Shown: positions 12,233-23,365 of the stretch, in pieces
Position numbering within the stretch: position 1 is the first letter of the stretch
Layout: every line of letters begins with the position of its first letter
Source of the DNA: Tipula vernalis
Lineage: Eukaryota > Arthropoda > Insecta > Diptera > Tipulidae
Assembly (NCBI GenBank): GCA_958295665.1
Contig: OY282559.1
Coordinates: 126,827,605-126,891,604 of the forward strand
DNA length: 64,000 nt
Direction: 5' to 3'
Translations under genes and position numbers: made by a program
The notes under the pieces: model-generated
Seen by the model: the letters and a program-made list of their open reading frames with translations, nothing else
Databases searched by the model: none
Told to the model about the DNA's origin: nothing

Positions 12233-13459
12233 CAACAGCTAAGGTATCATCGATTCCAGAAGAACGTCAAACCACCTCTACGGCAGTGACCGTAATAATA
12301 AAAAACGACCTCATTATGTTAATAGATGGTCTTCATAGATGGTCTTCATTATCAAAAATCATCCGTATTATTTCACAATTGTTACGATTCCGCAAAAAGG
12401 TCTATGGAACGGGAGTCATGCCCTACATCGATGTATTGCGGAAAGCTGAAGAAATTCTGAAGAATGTGCAACGTGAGGTTTTTAGAACCACAATATTCTG
12501 TCTGCAAGAGAAACGAACAATCGACAAAACGAATTCTCTTGCATCATTATCGCCGTTTTTGGACAAGAACGGAATTCTTCGTGTCGGTGGACGGTTGGAA
12601 AATTTGGTTTGCAAATATGATGTTAAGCACCCCATCATCCTGCCTAAGATTCATCGATTGACTGAGCTAGTGATAAGTGAAGTTCATCTGATTAATCTTC
12701 ATCCTGGACCGTCTTTAATGATCAGTTTGTTGCGTCATCGTTTTTGGATAGTCGACGGCCGTAATGTGGTAAGATATTATATTAAAAAATGTATCCGTTG
12801 TTTTCGTTTCAAGCGCTTGATCTCAGCTCATTTAATGGGAAATCTGCCACCGAAGCGAGTTACCGTGAATAGACCGTTTACAACTGTTGGTGTCGATTTC
12901 GCCGGTCCCGTATTGCTGAAAACGAAACATGGTCGTGGGCGTGTTCCAGTTACCAAGGCATACATAGCACTTTTTGTATGCTTTACCGTGAAGGCCATTC
13001 ATATTGAATTGGTCAGCGACATGACCTCTGAATCCTTCATTGCTGCACTATGACGTTTTATACCCCGGAGGGGAATTCCAAGCGAAATTATATCGGACAA
13101 ATTTCGTAGGTGCCAGACGGGAATTAGCTGAATTGTGTGACTTGTTTGAAAACGAAAGGAGTCGCTCAGACATCAACAAATTCTTTGAACACCAAAGAAT
13201 CAATTTCAAATTCAACCCTGCGAGTGCTCCCCACTTCGGCGGCTTGTGGGAATCAAACATCAAGTTAATGAAATATCATCTCCGAAGGGTAACCTCGGAC
13301 GCTAACATGCCCTTTGAAGAAATTACAACTCTTCTGTGCCAGATCGAGTCGTTACTTAATTCACGACCAATTAGCCCATTGACGTCGGATCCAGAGGATT
13401 TACATTTTTTGACACCGGGTCATTTCCTTATTGGAGAGGCCCCACACTACCGTACCTGA
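12139..13459 (+). pseudogene. BEL/Pao integrase, broken at the second catalytic Asp
   Basis: The first segment (12139-13053) carries the zinc-binding N-domain (paired His, then CIRC at about 12790) and the first catalytic strand TVGVDFAGPV (about 12883-12912). A stop at 13051-13053 and a short deletion around 13095-13107 damage the strand that should carry the second catalytic Asp: only TNFVGA remains in frame. The second segment (13040-13459) has the third acidic motif in GGLWESNIKLMKYHLRRV. In the family, integrase inserts the cDNA. This copy cannot be active. Confidence 0.85.
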
Positions 13460-13745
13460 ACCATCTTTACTTATTATTCCAATGTCAAAACAGTTAAGAT
13501 GGCAAAATATTCAGCGAAGGATGCAAGGGTACTGGCAACAATGGTCGCTAACGTACTTACATAATTTGCAGCAACGACCCAAATGGCAAAGGAAGCTGCC
13601 AAGTCTATCTATCAGTGACATCACCTTCATTAAAGAAGACAATCTGCCTATATCCAAATGGTTATTAGGGAAAATGATTCAGCTACACCCGGGAAAGGAT
13701 GAAATTGTTCGTGTCGCAACTTTGAAAACCGCATATGGATTGTAA
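13431..13745 (+). pseudogene. BEL/Pao pol C-terminal domain (DUF5641 type)
   Basis: A 104-codon piece with RWQNIQRRMQGYWQQWSLTYL, IKEDNLPISKWLLGKMIQ and HPGKDEIVRVATLKTAYG, the conserved C-terminal domain that ends Pao-type polyproteins. It is in a different frame from the integrase segment it overlaps. A purine-rich stretch (13856-13867), possibly the polypurine tract, follows shortly. Confidence 0.85.
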
Positions 13746-13882
13746 AAGCGATCAATTGTCAAACTATGTCAACTACCACTCAATGATGATGATGCCGAAC
13801 GGAATTTGTAATATTAAGCCATCAATATGTTACATATTTTTGCAAATATGGTAACTGAGGGAGGATGATCGATCTCTGATAC

Positions 13883-14216
13883 TGTTGGCAAAAATTTAGT
13901 CCCAACTTAATATTTCGTGTATTATTTATACTATATACTGCAAATGAGATCTCAATGACACTCTCTTCAACAAACACGAATGCAAACACCAACAATATAC
14001 CATCAACAATTGAAGTATATAACGAGACATAATATTTACAGATATAAAAAATATGTTGGTGATAATTATCGAATGTGTACGTATTTTTTGGCTTTGAAAG
14101 GAAAATTAGTATTAACTTAAATTTGGATCGGATTGGATGGGAAATTAATCTTGTAATTACATAATTGTATAAAGAATAAAGTCATAAAAAATAGTCATGT
14201 GTTGTGGTGAACATTA
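13883..14216 (+). repeat. Possible BEL/Pao 3' LTR
   Basis: The sequence from TGTTGGCAAAAATTTAGTCC onward sits just after a purine-rich tract and the end of pol, starts with TG and contains an AATAAA signal at about 14176. No second copy exists upstream of gag, so the LTR cannot be confirmed and its right edge is a guess. Confidence 0.35.
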
Positions 14217-15048
14217 TTGTCATAATTTTGTGTGTTTTTTTACCACCATGTGTTTATTCGTGATCAAAAGAGCCTTGTGACCTTTGCTATCCAGTGATTA
14301 TTTCTGCCGGTGTATTTATTTTCCTTTTTGGAACAATTAAATTAAATTATGAAAGTTAGAACCGTCGAGTTTTTACACTTCAAAGCAGAAAAAAAAGGGA
14401 TCACACTTTAAAAAAATGCACAAGTAAATGGCTTGAAAACGCAAATCACGAATGATGTCGTATATCATGACATTTTATACACGGCAAATAAGAGAATATA
14501 AAACCAGTTTATTATCACTAATCAAAACAAAAAAATCGGCTAGAAGCCATTCGAATGGTGCAGTTGTTTTGATCTGTGTCTGCAAGGTTCACGAATCATT
14601 TAACATATTTAAAAAAAAAAACGCAATCAGTTCCAACAGGGGTTGGGTATAATATCTCGACAAACGTTATATCGAAATCAAAATCCCGAATTATCTCGAA
14701 TCCCTAATAAATAATATGATTTTGTAAAATGGTTAAGATTAAATAATGGTTAAAGTTAAAATTCTAGAATAATTGAAAAGTTAAAATGCGGAAAACAAAT
14801 CACGAAAAAAAATCCAGAAAAAAAATTCAGAAACCAAAAAATTCCGAAAAATCTAGAAAAATAAAATCCAGAAGCACAACTATCAAAGTGCGGCCAAAGT
14901 ACATTTTAAAATTAAAATTTATAAAATGTCTATAGAATTTGAGTTTTTCTGTACATTTCTTAGGTAATATTTATGATAATGGAAATTGCTTCATCAACTT
15001 TTCGGACACAGATCAAAGGAATTGTATCGCTCATATCACTGATACATG
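14217..15048. other. Gene-free stretch
   Basis: AT-rich. From 14800 to 14880 there is a loose run of (A)nTCCAGA-like words. Nothing coding is supported. Confidence 0.5.
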
Positions 15049-15417
15049 TACATTGAAAAAAATTTAATGCATTTTATTTAGGAATGGCGTTCGTTAACTA
15101 CAATTCGTACTATTAATGTAAAAATTACTTTATTTACGAACAAAAACAAATTTAGAAAAAATTCATAAACATTTGTGCGTTAATAGTACGAATCATAGTT
15201 CATAAACTACAAAATGGTTTAGTTTACTGTGCTATCAATAATATACATTCAAATGTTGTTTGCGTATTAGTGCAACTATTTTATTAAAAAATCTACATTT
15301 ATGAACAATTCATAATAATTATGAATAAAACTTGTGCGAAAATATTTGTTAAATAGTTATTGTTCCTTATATTAACGAATGTGGCACTATAATATATGAA
15401 TATTATAATTCGAATAT

Positions 15418-15418
<1 letters not shown>

Positions 15419-15510
<92 letters not shown>
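15419..15510. repeat. (AT)n microsatellite
   Basis: About 92 bases of uninterrupted AT dinucleotides, ending in GTATATG. The open frames across it on the minus strand are artefacts. Confidence 0.97.
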
Positions 15511-15516
<6 letters not shown>

Positions 15517-16479
15517 GTTGGTGTAAGTTCGAAGCAATCCTACTTTTATGACAGCTATTGAATAACAATTTTCCTTTGTCATATCCACCCCAAGAACAGA
15601 AAGTGCTACAAAAGTGTAATGTATACTGAAATGTGCCTATATACACCAGATATGTGATTTCCCATTTTTAAAGTAAATAAAAATTAAAAATAAAATTCTA
15701 GTGGACATAACATTTCAGCAACCGTTTCTTTTTTCAATTTGATGGTGATGAAAATGTTCATAAATAATACCATTAAATTGTAAATTTCACGTTTTATTTT
15801 CATGTAAATATTGATAAATTTCCTCGGTAATTAATAAGACGAACAAATTCGTATATTGTACGTAACGGCTCATCAAATTTCATCATTACATAAAGTTTAT
15901 GAATTTCTTAATATTATTAATTACTGGATGAATCTATTCGAAGCATCTATATATCTATGTAGTAAAATTGAATCATATTTGGGACAACGAAAGTAAATAA
16001 ATTGCTTTCGCTTCTTTATTAACAGCTTCGTCGGCTTGAGAGGAACAAATTAAATAATTTAAATTTAATAATAATAAATAAAAAAAATTTTAATAACAAA
16101 TTGTACTAGATTTCTGTATGCTGAAAATCAGGTAAATATGATATTTTATGTTAGTGTTGTACAAGTGTTTTCGTTTTTCACGTGTTCTTATTCAAATAGA
16201 ACCAATTTTCATTAAGTGAAATTAAAATCAGAATACTTTCAAACTAACAATTTAGTGTGTTAACAATCAGCTTTATTATATGGCAAGGAAATGTATGAAC
16301 CTGGTTGACGATTCGACCCTACGTGGACCCTACTTATATCGTATCAACCATTTCATATTTTGCCGCTCCTTTAAAACAAAATGTATCAGCAGCACAAGAA
16401 GGAGATCATAAATTAAAATGTTGCAGTAGTCGGATGTTGTAAAAGGTAACAAAATAAGCAACTAAAAGTACTGTGTGAT

Positions 16480-16504
16480 TGTAATACAATTTATTTAATT
16501 TACA
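16480..16504 (+). repeat. 25-bp direct repeat, left copy
   Basis: A 25-bp sequence beginning TGTAATACAATTT and ending AATTTACA recurs exactly at 16743-16767, bracketing a fragment of Jockey reverse transcriptase. Confidence 0.9.
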
Positions 16505-16512
16505 TAAGAGCA

Positions 16513-16734
16513 CTGGTGTCTCACATTAATCCTGAAATTGCCTCAAAGGAATTACAGAATCATTTAAACAAAGTCGCGGACTGGCTGAAGGCATGCCGAA
16601 TAAAAGTAAACGAAAACAAATCAACTCATGTCACATTTACGCTAAACAAACGCACCTGCCCACCAGTGAAATTAAACGATAAAAAAATTCCTCAACAAAC
16701 GAAGGTAAAATTCTTAGGTTTGCATCTGGATAGA
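16513..16734 (+). pseudogene. Internal scrap of Jockey reverse transcriptase
   Basis: These 222 bases align without gaps to 25366-25587 of the full Jockey element in this window, with about a dozen substitutions. They encode the stretch just after the FADD box up to the GLHLD motif. The scrap has neither a 5' nor a 3' element end and no poly(A). Eight unrelated bases lie on each side, then 25-bp direct repeats. This looks like capture of cDNA or DNA at a staggered break, not normal LINE insertion. Confidence 0.9.
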
Positions 16735-16742
16735 TTCGATTT

Positions 16743-16767
16743 TGTAATACAATTTATTTAATTTACA
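16743..16767 (+). repeat. 25-bp direct repeat, right copy
   Basis: Exact partner of 16480-16504. Confidence 0.9.
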
Positions 16768-17845
16768 GAGGAGCAACAATAATGAAAGTTTACCATGGCG
16801 CAATGCAAATATTACTCATTAAATTATAAACATTTTATCAAGTTTATTCTTAAAATGTTATAAATTTAATCTCATAAAAGTAAACTTAAATTTAAAAATA
16901 AATATAATTCTAATTAAAAAAGTTTGTTTACTAATAAAATAAATAAATAATGAAAATACAAAATTTAAAATTTTTTTTTTCTCCACAGTTGGGTGGGTGT
17001 ATAGATTTTATGAATTTATAGATCAATCGTTCCAAAAATGTACATTCATATTATCAACCATATATAAATATTAAGTAGTTTTGTATATCAATTAAGAACC
17101 CGTTCCTATATTTTAGGAATTATTTTCAGTATATTAATGAAAATAATCATCATATTTGTGAATTATTCATAACCTCTAAGTATTTCATTCCTCCTCTATA
17201 CGAATAATTTCGTAAACACAAATAATAAATTTCTAAACTTATATGTATGAATTTATACGTTAATGTGATTTAACATTTAAATTTCTTACATTAATAATAA
17301 AAACTTGTTCATCCATAAATACGTTTAACAGCATTAAAATAATAACATTTTTCTTATCTTATATGAATTAATTCATAAATATTACAAGGTTAGTAGTCAA
17401 TATTAAAATAAAAAAAATTTATGTGTTTCACTATATTAACATATGATTTTCGTACTATTAACGAACGGTCGTATCAGCTCAGTTTTCACGAATTTTTCTT
17501 ACTATTAATGCAGTTTTTGTCTACATTGATGTAGGATCTTTTTCAGTGTACCACAAATATTTTAAGTAATGATGAAGATCTTGACGATGTTTTTCTGGAC
17601 TGCTTTTTTGGTAATTTCCCGATTTTTTTCGTAATTTTTTCTTCTGGATTTTAAAATTTCTGTGTTGTTTTTTTCAGACAAATGTAGTGATCCCCAATCT
17701 AGGGATATCATCATATTCCCGAACGAGAAATCCCAAAACAAAATGCCGAAAAGTACAAAGTAAACTGCCCCATTGAAAAGGATGACCCCATTAAATTTTT
17801 GATAGCTACCATATGAAAACAAAAGGAATCAACATAATTTCATGG

Positions 17846-18025
17846 CATCCTTGCGCGGAATGGACCAATGCTAAGCGGCTTTGGGAGCTTTTTGTTTTAG
17901 TATGTGAAATACAAATTGTTACAAATATAAATATATTTGAAATTTTTCTGACGTTCTCCTGTCATCCTTGCGCAAAGGGTCCAATGACAAGCGGGTTTGG
18001 GGAGTTTCCTATTTTAGTATGTGAG
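17846..18025 (+). repeat. Two diverged tandem copies, period about 117 bp
   Basis: The block from CATCCTTGCGC to TTTTAGTATGTGA occurs at 17846 and again at 17963 with scattered substitutions. The open frame spanning both (17813-18028) is probably incidental. Confidence 0.75.
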
Positions 18026-18229
18026 TAATTATTAAAAAACATAAATCTTTAAAAAATGCTCAAATCGGGGGGTCACTTAGCGGGAATGTCGGGGCGGTAG
18101 CCCCATTCTCTAAGGTAAAGAATGCATTAAAATAATATTTCAAAAATTTCTTATATTCAAAAAACTTAATTTTTGGGGATTTTTGATTTTTTTGAGATTT
18201 TTGTCATTTTAGATAACGATACCCATTCC

Positions 18230-18735
18230 TCCAATTTAACGCAATCTATTGAACTTCGTAGCCTATTGAATTTCATTTTTCAGTCCTCATAAATCTAACG
18301 AGTTTTGGTTTTTCGAATTTGAAGTTGATGTATTTTAATCTATTATAAATCAATCTATTTCTATACGATTGATCTAATGTTTGTCAAATATTAGCTTATC
18401 GATTTTCAACCTATCGAATTTTATTCTAATCGAATTTCATAGGAATTTTAATCTAAAGCTTTTCGCATTCTAATCAGTTTTATTTTTTTATCAAATATAA
18501 ATCAAAGGATGTTAATCTATTGAGTTTTAATATGCCGAATTTTAATTTACCGAATTCCAATCTATCGAAATTCGTTCTATATAATTAACTCAATTTGTTT
18601 AATTTCGAATTGTAATCTACTGAATTTCTTCTTTGCTTATCGAATTTCAATTTGTCAAATATAAAGTTGAGAAATTTCCGTCGATTGGTATTTCATCAAA
18701 CGAATTTTAATCTGTTATTTATTTATTTAAATCTA
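18230..18735 (+). repeat. Degenerate array, same word as 7855-9015
   Basis: Variants of CTATCGAATTTCAATC recur roughly every 15-25 bases. A few more appear near 20515-20580. Confidence 0.7.
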
Positions 18736-18949
18736 TTCTACAGTTAGAAGGAACTTAATGAGTATTAACTTGTCAAGATGAAACTAATATTTTAAAGCCA
18801 AAAATTACAGTTACGATTTTTCAAAATGAAACAAATGATAATATTCATTGAAAATCAACGCCACAGAAATCATCGGTTCATTAGAACCATGAGTAGTTCT
18901 ATGAAACTAAATAAATAAAAACTCCCTCTGTCTTAAACTTCTCCCTAGC

Positions 18950-19560
18950 AGGTAAATACTACAGGCAGAAATAAGTTTAGGAGACTTTATCCGACCATTC
19001 AAAGAATCCCCAACAAACAATGTTGACGAAATTTTTCGACGCCTTTCTCTTGAGGCCATATAAGTTGATTACAATAACCAAGAAGAAATCCATTTCAGAA
19101 AATTTGGTTCCAATCCAATAAGTGAAAGCTTTTTTATAATAATTTTATGGTCTAGCATTTAAGCCTAGCGATTCAACCGTGAATTTGGTAAACTGCAAAA
19201 GATTGGTAGTTGCCAAATTTTTCACTGGTGAAACCGTGCTGAAAACATGAGATAATCTCTTTTGTACAATGAAAGATGCTTTGTCACAATTAACTCGAAA
19301 AGCTTTGGTGTTAATGATAGAATTGAGATTCATTCCATCATAGTAGAATATATCATTGCGGTTGCCTTTTTGATAAATTAAAACAATAAGTGCTCAGAAG
19401 CTAAGGATTGGTTAAAAATATAACAAAGTGGATTTGCAATATATAAGGCAACACATTTAAGAATTGACGAGAGTAAACCGTCAGGCCCACAACCATCATT
19501 AAAATCCGAAAGGGAATTACATATATCTCATCTTCAGTTATAGTTAAATAAGGAATGCTA
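18950..19560 (-). pseudogene. Decayed LINE reverse transcriptase remnant
   Basis: Read on the minus strand, the segment around 19400-19560 shows a polymerase N-terminal block including FNDGCGPDGLLSSILK (the GPDG at 19477-19488). Further along the minus strand are a 62-codon open piece (19145-19333) resembling the region around the catalytic palm and a WISSWLL-type block near 19070-19100. Frames are broken many times. It fits a non-LTR retrotransposon of the Jockey superfamily, but is too decayed for a clade call. Retroposon copy B lies about 240 bp to the right. Confidence 0.6.
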
Positions 19561-19778
19561 AATTGGCAATTACTGATAACAGGATCATCAAAAATGGTAC
19601 ATTATGCTTATAAACAGATTAAAAGAAACTTGCAAAACTTGCTCATATATTTGACTTTCTCATATTGAAGATATTTACAATGAAACTCAGATTTAAACTG
19701 TTCACGAATGAACTGCTAAGAGAAAACCTCCTCTCATTAGTTTAGTGCTGTTTCGAGGTGATCTACGACTTTGATGAC

Positions 19779-19799
19779 ATGCGAGAAAAACAATTTGAG
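19779..19799 (+). repeat. Target-site duplication, left, of retroposon copy B
   Basis: A 21-bp sequence beginning ATGCGAG recurs at 20434-20454 with one substitution. Confidence 0.8.
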
Positions 19800-20433
19800 C
19801 GGGGGCGAGTAGCAGGGACAGCAGAGATGCAACGATTTCAACAACAACGTCAAGCAACACTAGCTACAGTTAGTACAAATTTGGGTGACCGCATCAGAAC
19901 ATGATGATGGAACGAAATTTCGCCCCTTACAACCGCCGATGAAAAAAATGGCGGAGGGAATAATAATAGTTGTTTACAGCTTTTCAGAAAAAAGAGTTTG
20001 CGGCACCAGGAAAATTTGTGTTGGCATTGTGCTGTCATCTTACAGGAGTTGGAGCAGTAGATGAACTTTAAAAAAAAATTGTATTGTCTTGTGTGCTATA
20101 AATAAATTACTAAAAAATATATTACTAACAAATTTACTAACTATCAACTACTTAGGTGTCTGGAACCGGGTTGAGTCTTTGTTGCTAACATTCCTTTACT
20201 ATCCCTCGATCTTGTTATACTATATGTAAAAAGGTGTACGACGGCGGCCTGGCCAGGGGCGGATATCACACTATTAGACTTATGTGCTTATCGATGTGGT
20301 GCCTTTTTTTACGGAGTTTTGGCTTCATGGAGAATGGTGTGTCGTGTAACATGGGTATAGTGGTGTGGTAATTTGCATTTATAATACGGGAGACTTGCTT
20401 AATGCTTGATCGTACATCGCAATCAATCAATCA
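19800..20433 (+). mobile_element. Unidentified retroposon, copy B
   Basis: This 634-bp insert matches the minus strand of copy A (6324-6870) along most of its length: a G-rich start, then shared stretches such as CAACAACAACGTCAAGCAAC and GGCCTGGCCAGGGGCG. It ends in an (AATC)n tail at 20418-20433. It carries about 75 extra bases in the middle (around 20045-20150) relative to copy A. A 21-bp target duplication with one mismatch flanks it. The two copies differ in tail unit and in target, so they are independent insertions. Confidence 0.78.
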
Positions 20434-20454
20434 ATGCGAAAAAAACAATTTGAG
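20434..20454 (+). repeat. Target-site duplication, right, of retroposon copy B
   Basis: Partner of 19779-19799, 20 of 21 bases identical. Confidence 0.8.
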
Positions 20455-21857
20455 GGACGACAAATTATAACAATTAATATTCGAGTTTTTTTATCAAACG
20501 GCTGAATCCACTTAAACTTTTATCTATTGAATTATATCAGAAATCTTTCGAAATTTAATCCGCCGTATTTCTATTTGCTGACTCGCGAACAAAAAATCAA
20601 GTGTCGACCATTGATTAATAACGATGGTACAGCTAATCACATATTGTGTAGATTAATCTTCATGCTTCAATAATTTTTTCTAATTATTTGAACACTACCT
20701 AGTAACACCACTGACATTTTGCTGTGTCTGCTATTAAATCGTTAAAATTTTTTTTTTAATAATTTTATCTTACGGTGCGTTTTCAAATTCAAAAGTTATT
20801 GAATATATTACAAAAATATTTCGATGCTCATTATTTTAGTACATATTTCATCATTATGCCAATCAATCTGCATATACATTTCAGAAAATAATAAAACACA
20901 GATACAATATAGAAATGAACTAGTCGATATAATTCCCGTTTAGAACATAAAACACATTTCCGAAAATCGTTTTCTATATTCCACTCACGACGAACATCAT
21001 TAAAATATCCCAAGAAAATTATTATTAAATTAAATTGAAATAAAGTCGTGTATACATACTTATATGGTGGGCGGCTATAAAACTGAATTGAAAATGTGTT
21101 TTGTAACCAGATGTGGCTCAAAACATTTCAATATAATATATTAAATATGTGATAAGAAGCGTTAAGGTGTGGGTACTTTATTTAATCTCATATCTACAAT
21201 ATATACTCGCATCCATCAATAATTTGAAACGTCAGCTTTTACTTTTTCATTGCTTTGCTTTAAAAATAAAAATAATTCATTCAACATGCAATATTAAATG
21301 AAACATGCGATTTTTAATTAATTAAATTAATTAGTTTTTTTTTATAGATCACCATATACATACATACATAAGTATTGCATACACTAGCATAGTATATTTA
21401 TTTATTATTCCCACCATGCTCACAAAAACATCAAGTCGAAAATTGGTAAACATGAACCAGAAAGCTTAATTATGATTTTTTTTTTTGATTATTTCGTTAT
21501 TATTTTGTCTATGGGTAGAAAGTTCGTATTCATGTCCTGTTGTTTGTAATATTTTATGATGAATTTTACTGACAGTGAAATGGTTTTTTGGTAGTAAAAT
21601 TACGATAAAATAAATTTGATTGGTACGCTTTATTTCTCATAAAATATTGAAATATCGCATTTAATAAATTATACATTTTATAAATTTAATTTTCAATTAT
21701 TTATTTTTTTATAATTGAAAGAGATTTTGTTTAAAAATATTTTTGGTCATTTCAATTCATTTCAATTTTGGCTCGGGATGGTGTAACTAATATAAACAGT
21801 AACTGAATTGAATTTGGAACTAAAGGTACACATCATACCACTTTTTAAGTTGGGCTT
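20455..21857. other. Gene-free stretch
   Basis: AT-rich, with a CATA-type microrepeat near 21356-21370. No supported gene. The 96-codon minus frame at 20831-21121 has no recognisable feature. Confidence 0.5.
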
Positions 21858-21859
21858 AA

Positions 21860-21871
21860 TTTATTTAACTT
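21860..21871 (+). repeat. Jockey target-site duplication, left
   Basis: TTTATTTAACTT recurs at 26235-26246 immediately after the poly(A) tail. Confidence 0.85.
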
Positions 21872-21883
21872 CAGCAGACAGCG

Positions 21884-23365
21884 ATGTCCGCAAGCGATTT
21901 GCCACCGAACGTCACGACCTCAGATATTTTTAATAAAAATACAAAAGTGCAGCATAGTCCAAAGCGACAACAAACTTTAAATGTTCAAAAAATTACCTTA
22001 CCAGGCAATTTAAATCAAAGTGAAATTATTAATTTAAATAACATTGGTGTGTTGAACCATAATGAAAATAAAAGTGCATCGTCGCCAAATATTGACAATA
22101 AAAAAAACAATGAGAGTGCATCGACATCAGATGACAATAAAATAAACAGTGATGTAGGTCAGTGTTTAGTGCAAACGGGAATAGACCGGTATATTACTGT
22201 CACATCAAAACGAAGAAGAAGCCCTAGATCAGCGGCCAGTGCAAGCGCGAATAAATTCACTAAGCTAGCTAGCGTTGAATTAACGCATGGTAATAGGTAT
22301 TCTTGCTTGGTTGTTGACGAGCCGCCGCCCGAAAAAACTTCAAAAGCTGAGAAGCCACCACCAATCTATTTGAGGGAAGAATCAAATAGAGAACTGGCTA
22401 AAACGATCGAGTTTATCACTGAAGGTGCATTTTATATTTCCGGGATCAAAAGAGGAAATATAAAAGAAACAAAAATTCAACCGCTCAATACTGATGCTTA
22501 CAGAGCGTTAATTAAACATTTCGACCAAGTTGGTAAACATTACTACACGTATCAATTAAAGAGCCAAAAAGGATTGGTTGTTGTGTTAAAAGGAATAGAG
22601 AGTTACGTGGATGCAAACGAAATTCAAGCTGCTCTCGCTGAAAAAGGTTTCCAGTGCAAAACTATTACCAATATTTTTAATCGGGAGAAGGTTCCTCAGC
22701 CATTGTTTCGTCTGGAATTAGAACCAGACAATAAAAAGGTTAAAGGCAACCATGCAATATTTGACCTAAAATATCTATTGCACAGAAGGGTTACCATTGA
22801 GGAACCCAGGAAAAGAAATGGGCCGGTACAATGCGTTAAGTGCCAAGAATATGGCCACACTAGAGCCTATTGCACTTTGAACGATGTTTGTGTTATATGT
22901 GGTGAACTCCATAATTCAAAGGTTTGCAATAAAGCAAAAAATGAAGCATCAGTGAGAAAATGCAGCAACTGCGATGGAAATCACACAGCTAATTATAGAG
23001 GGTGTCCAATTTATCTGGAATTGAAAAGGAGAATAAATCCAAAGCAGCGAGCAGAGCAGCGAATCCTTAATCTTCATTCTTCAGTTAGAAAAGAAGCACG
23101 GCCAGAAATTGTAAACAGAAACGCTCGAAATGAAAATCAGTGCGCAACTGAAAACGGCAGCGTGCACCAAGGGGTTTCATACGCAAGTGTTCTCAAAGGT
23201 ACCGCTCCTAAGGTGCAAGCAAGTGAAGAGGGAAACATCACAACAGCTTTAAACAAATTGACTAATATGATGCAAAGCTTCATGGCGATGATGGAGAGAA
23301 CCATGGATCTAATGATGCAGAATATGAGCACGCTGATGCAGATAGTCGTAAAAAGCCAAAAATGA
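21884..23365 (+). CDS. Jockey ORF1, Gag-like RNA-binding protein
   Basis: A 493-residue protein. In the family ORF1p binds element RNA and forms the ribonucleoprotein imported for target-primed insertion. The first 150 residues are low-complexity and Asn/Ser rich with a basic patch (SKRRRSPRS). A PPPIYLR motif at about 158 opens the conserved gag core. Three Cys/His knuckles lie at about 317-375: CVKCQEYGHTRAYC, CVICGELHNSKVC and CSNCDGNHTANYRGC. The C-terminus is Met-rich. The start is the first ATG after the target duplication. The stop overlaps the ORF2 start as ATGA, implying stop/restart translation. Length is close to other Jockey ORF1 proteins. Confidence 0.92.
   Translation: MSASDLPPNVTTSDIFNKNTKVQHSPKRQQTLNVQKITLPGNLNQSEIINLNNIGVLNHNENKSASSPNIDNKKNNESASTSDDNKINSDVGQCLVQTGIDRYITVTSKRRRSPRSAASASANKFTKLASVELTHGNRYSCLVVDEPPPEKTSKAEKPPPIYLREESNRELAKTIEFITEGAFYISGIKRGNIKETKIQPLNTDAYRALIKHFDQVGKHYYTYQLKSQKGLVVVLKGIESYVDANEIQAALAEKGFQCKTITNIFNREKVPQPLFRLELEPDNKKVKGNHAIFDLKYLLHRRVTIEEPRKRNGPVQCVKCQEYGHTRAYCTLNDVCVICGELHNSKVCNKAKNEASVRKCSNCDGNHTANYRGCPIYLELKRRINPKQRAEQRILNLHSSVRKEARPEIVNRNARNENQCATENGSVHQGVSYASVLKGTAPKVQASEEGNITTALNKLTNMMQSFMAMMERTMDLMMQNMSTLMQIVVKSQK

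Larger units (their letters stand above)
9362..13745 (+). mobile_element. BEL/Pao LTR retrotransposon, internal region, defective
   Basis: Gag zinc knuckles, aspartic protease, reverse transcriptase, RNase H, integrase and the C-terminal domain of unknown function 5641 follow in the order typical of BEL/Pao pol. They are spread over at least six open segments in different frames, with stops between them. No 5' LTR is visible, and the gag N-terminus is missing or replaced by the degenerate array to the left. A possible 3' LTR begins near 13883. The copy is dead. Confidence 0.9.
15051..17548. mobile_element. Non-autonomous TIR element with TA flanks
   Basis: The left edge reads TA-CATTGAAAAA (15049-15060) and the right edge TTTTTCAGTG-TA (17539-17550), giving near-matching inverted ends flanked by TA as in Tc1/mariner-like insertions. 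The 13-mer TTCGTACTATTAA occurs near both ends (15104-15116 and 17449-17461) and inverted at 15180-15192. The interior is AT-rich with many ATTCATAAA words and no transposase. It hosts a long (AT)n tract and a Jockey scrap. The ends are short, so the assignment is tentative. Confidence 0.45.

Noticed and set aside
10877..12661. Minus-strand frames overlapping the BEL/Pao pol
   Set aside because: Antisense shadows of the broken pol pieces; no domain in any of them.
15299..15646. Open frames of about 60-115 codons across the (AT)n tract on the minus strand
   Set aside because: The translation is repeated Ile-Tyr from the dinucleotide repeat; no gene.
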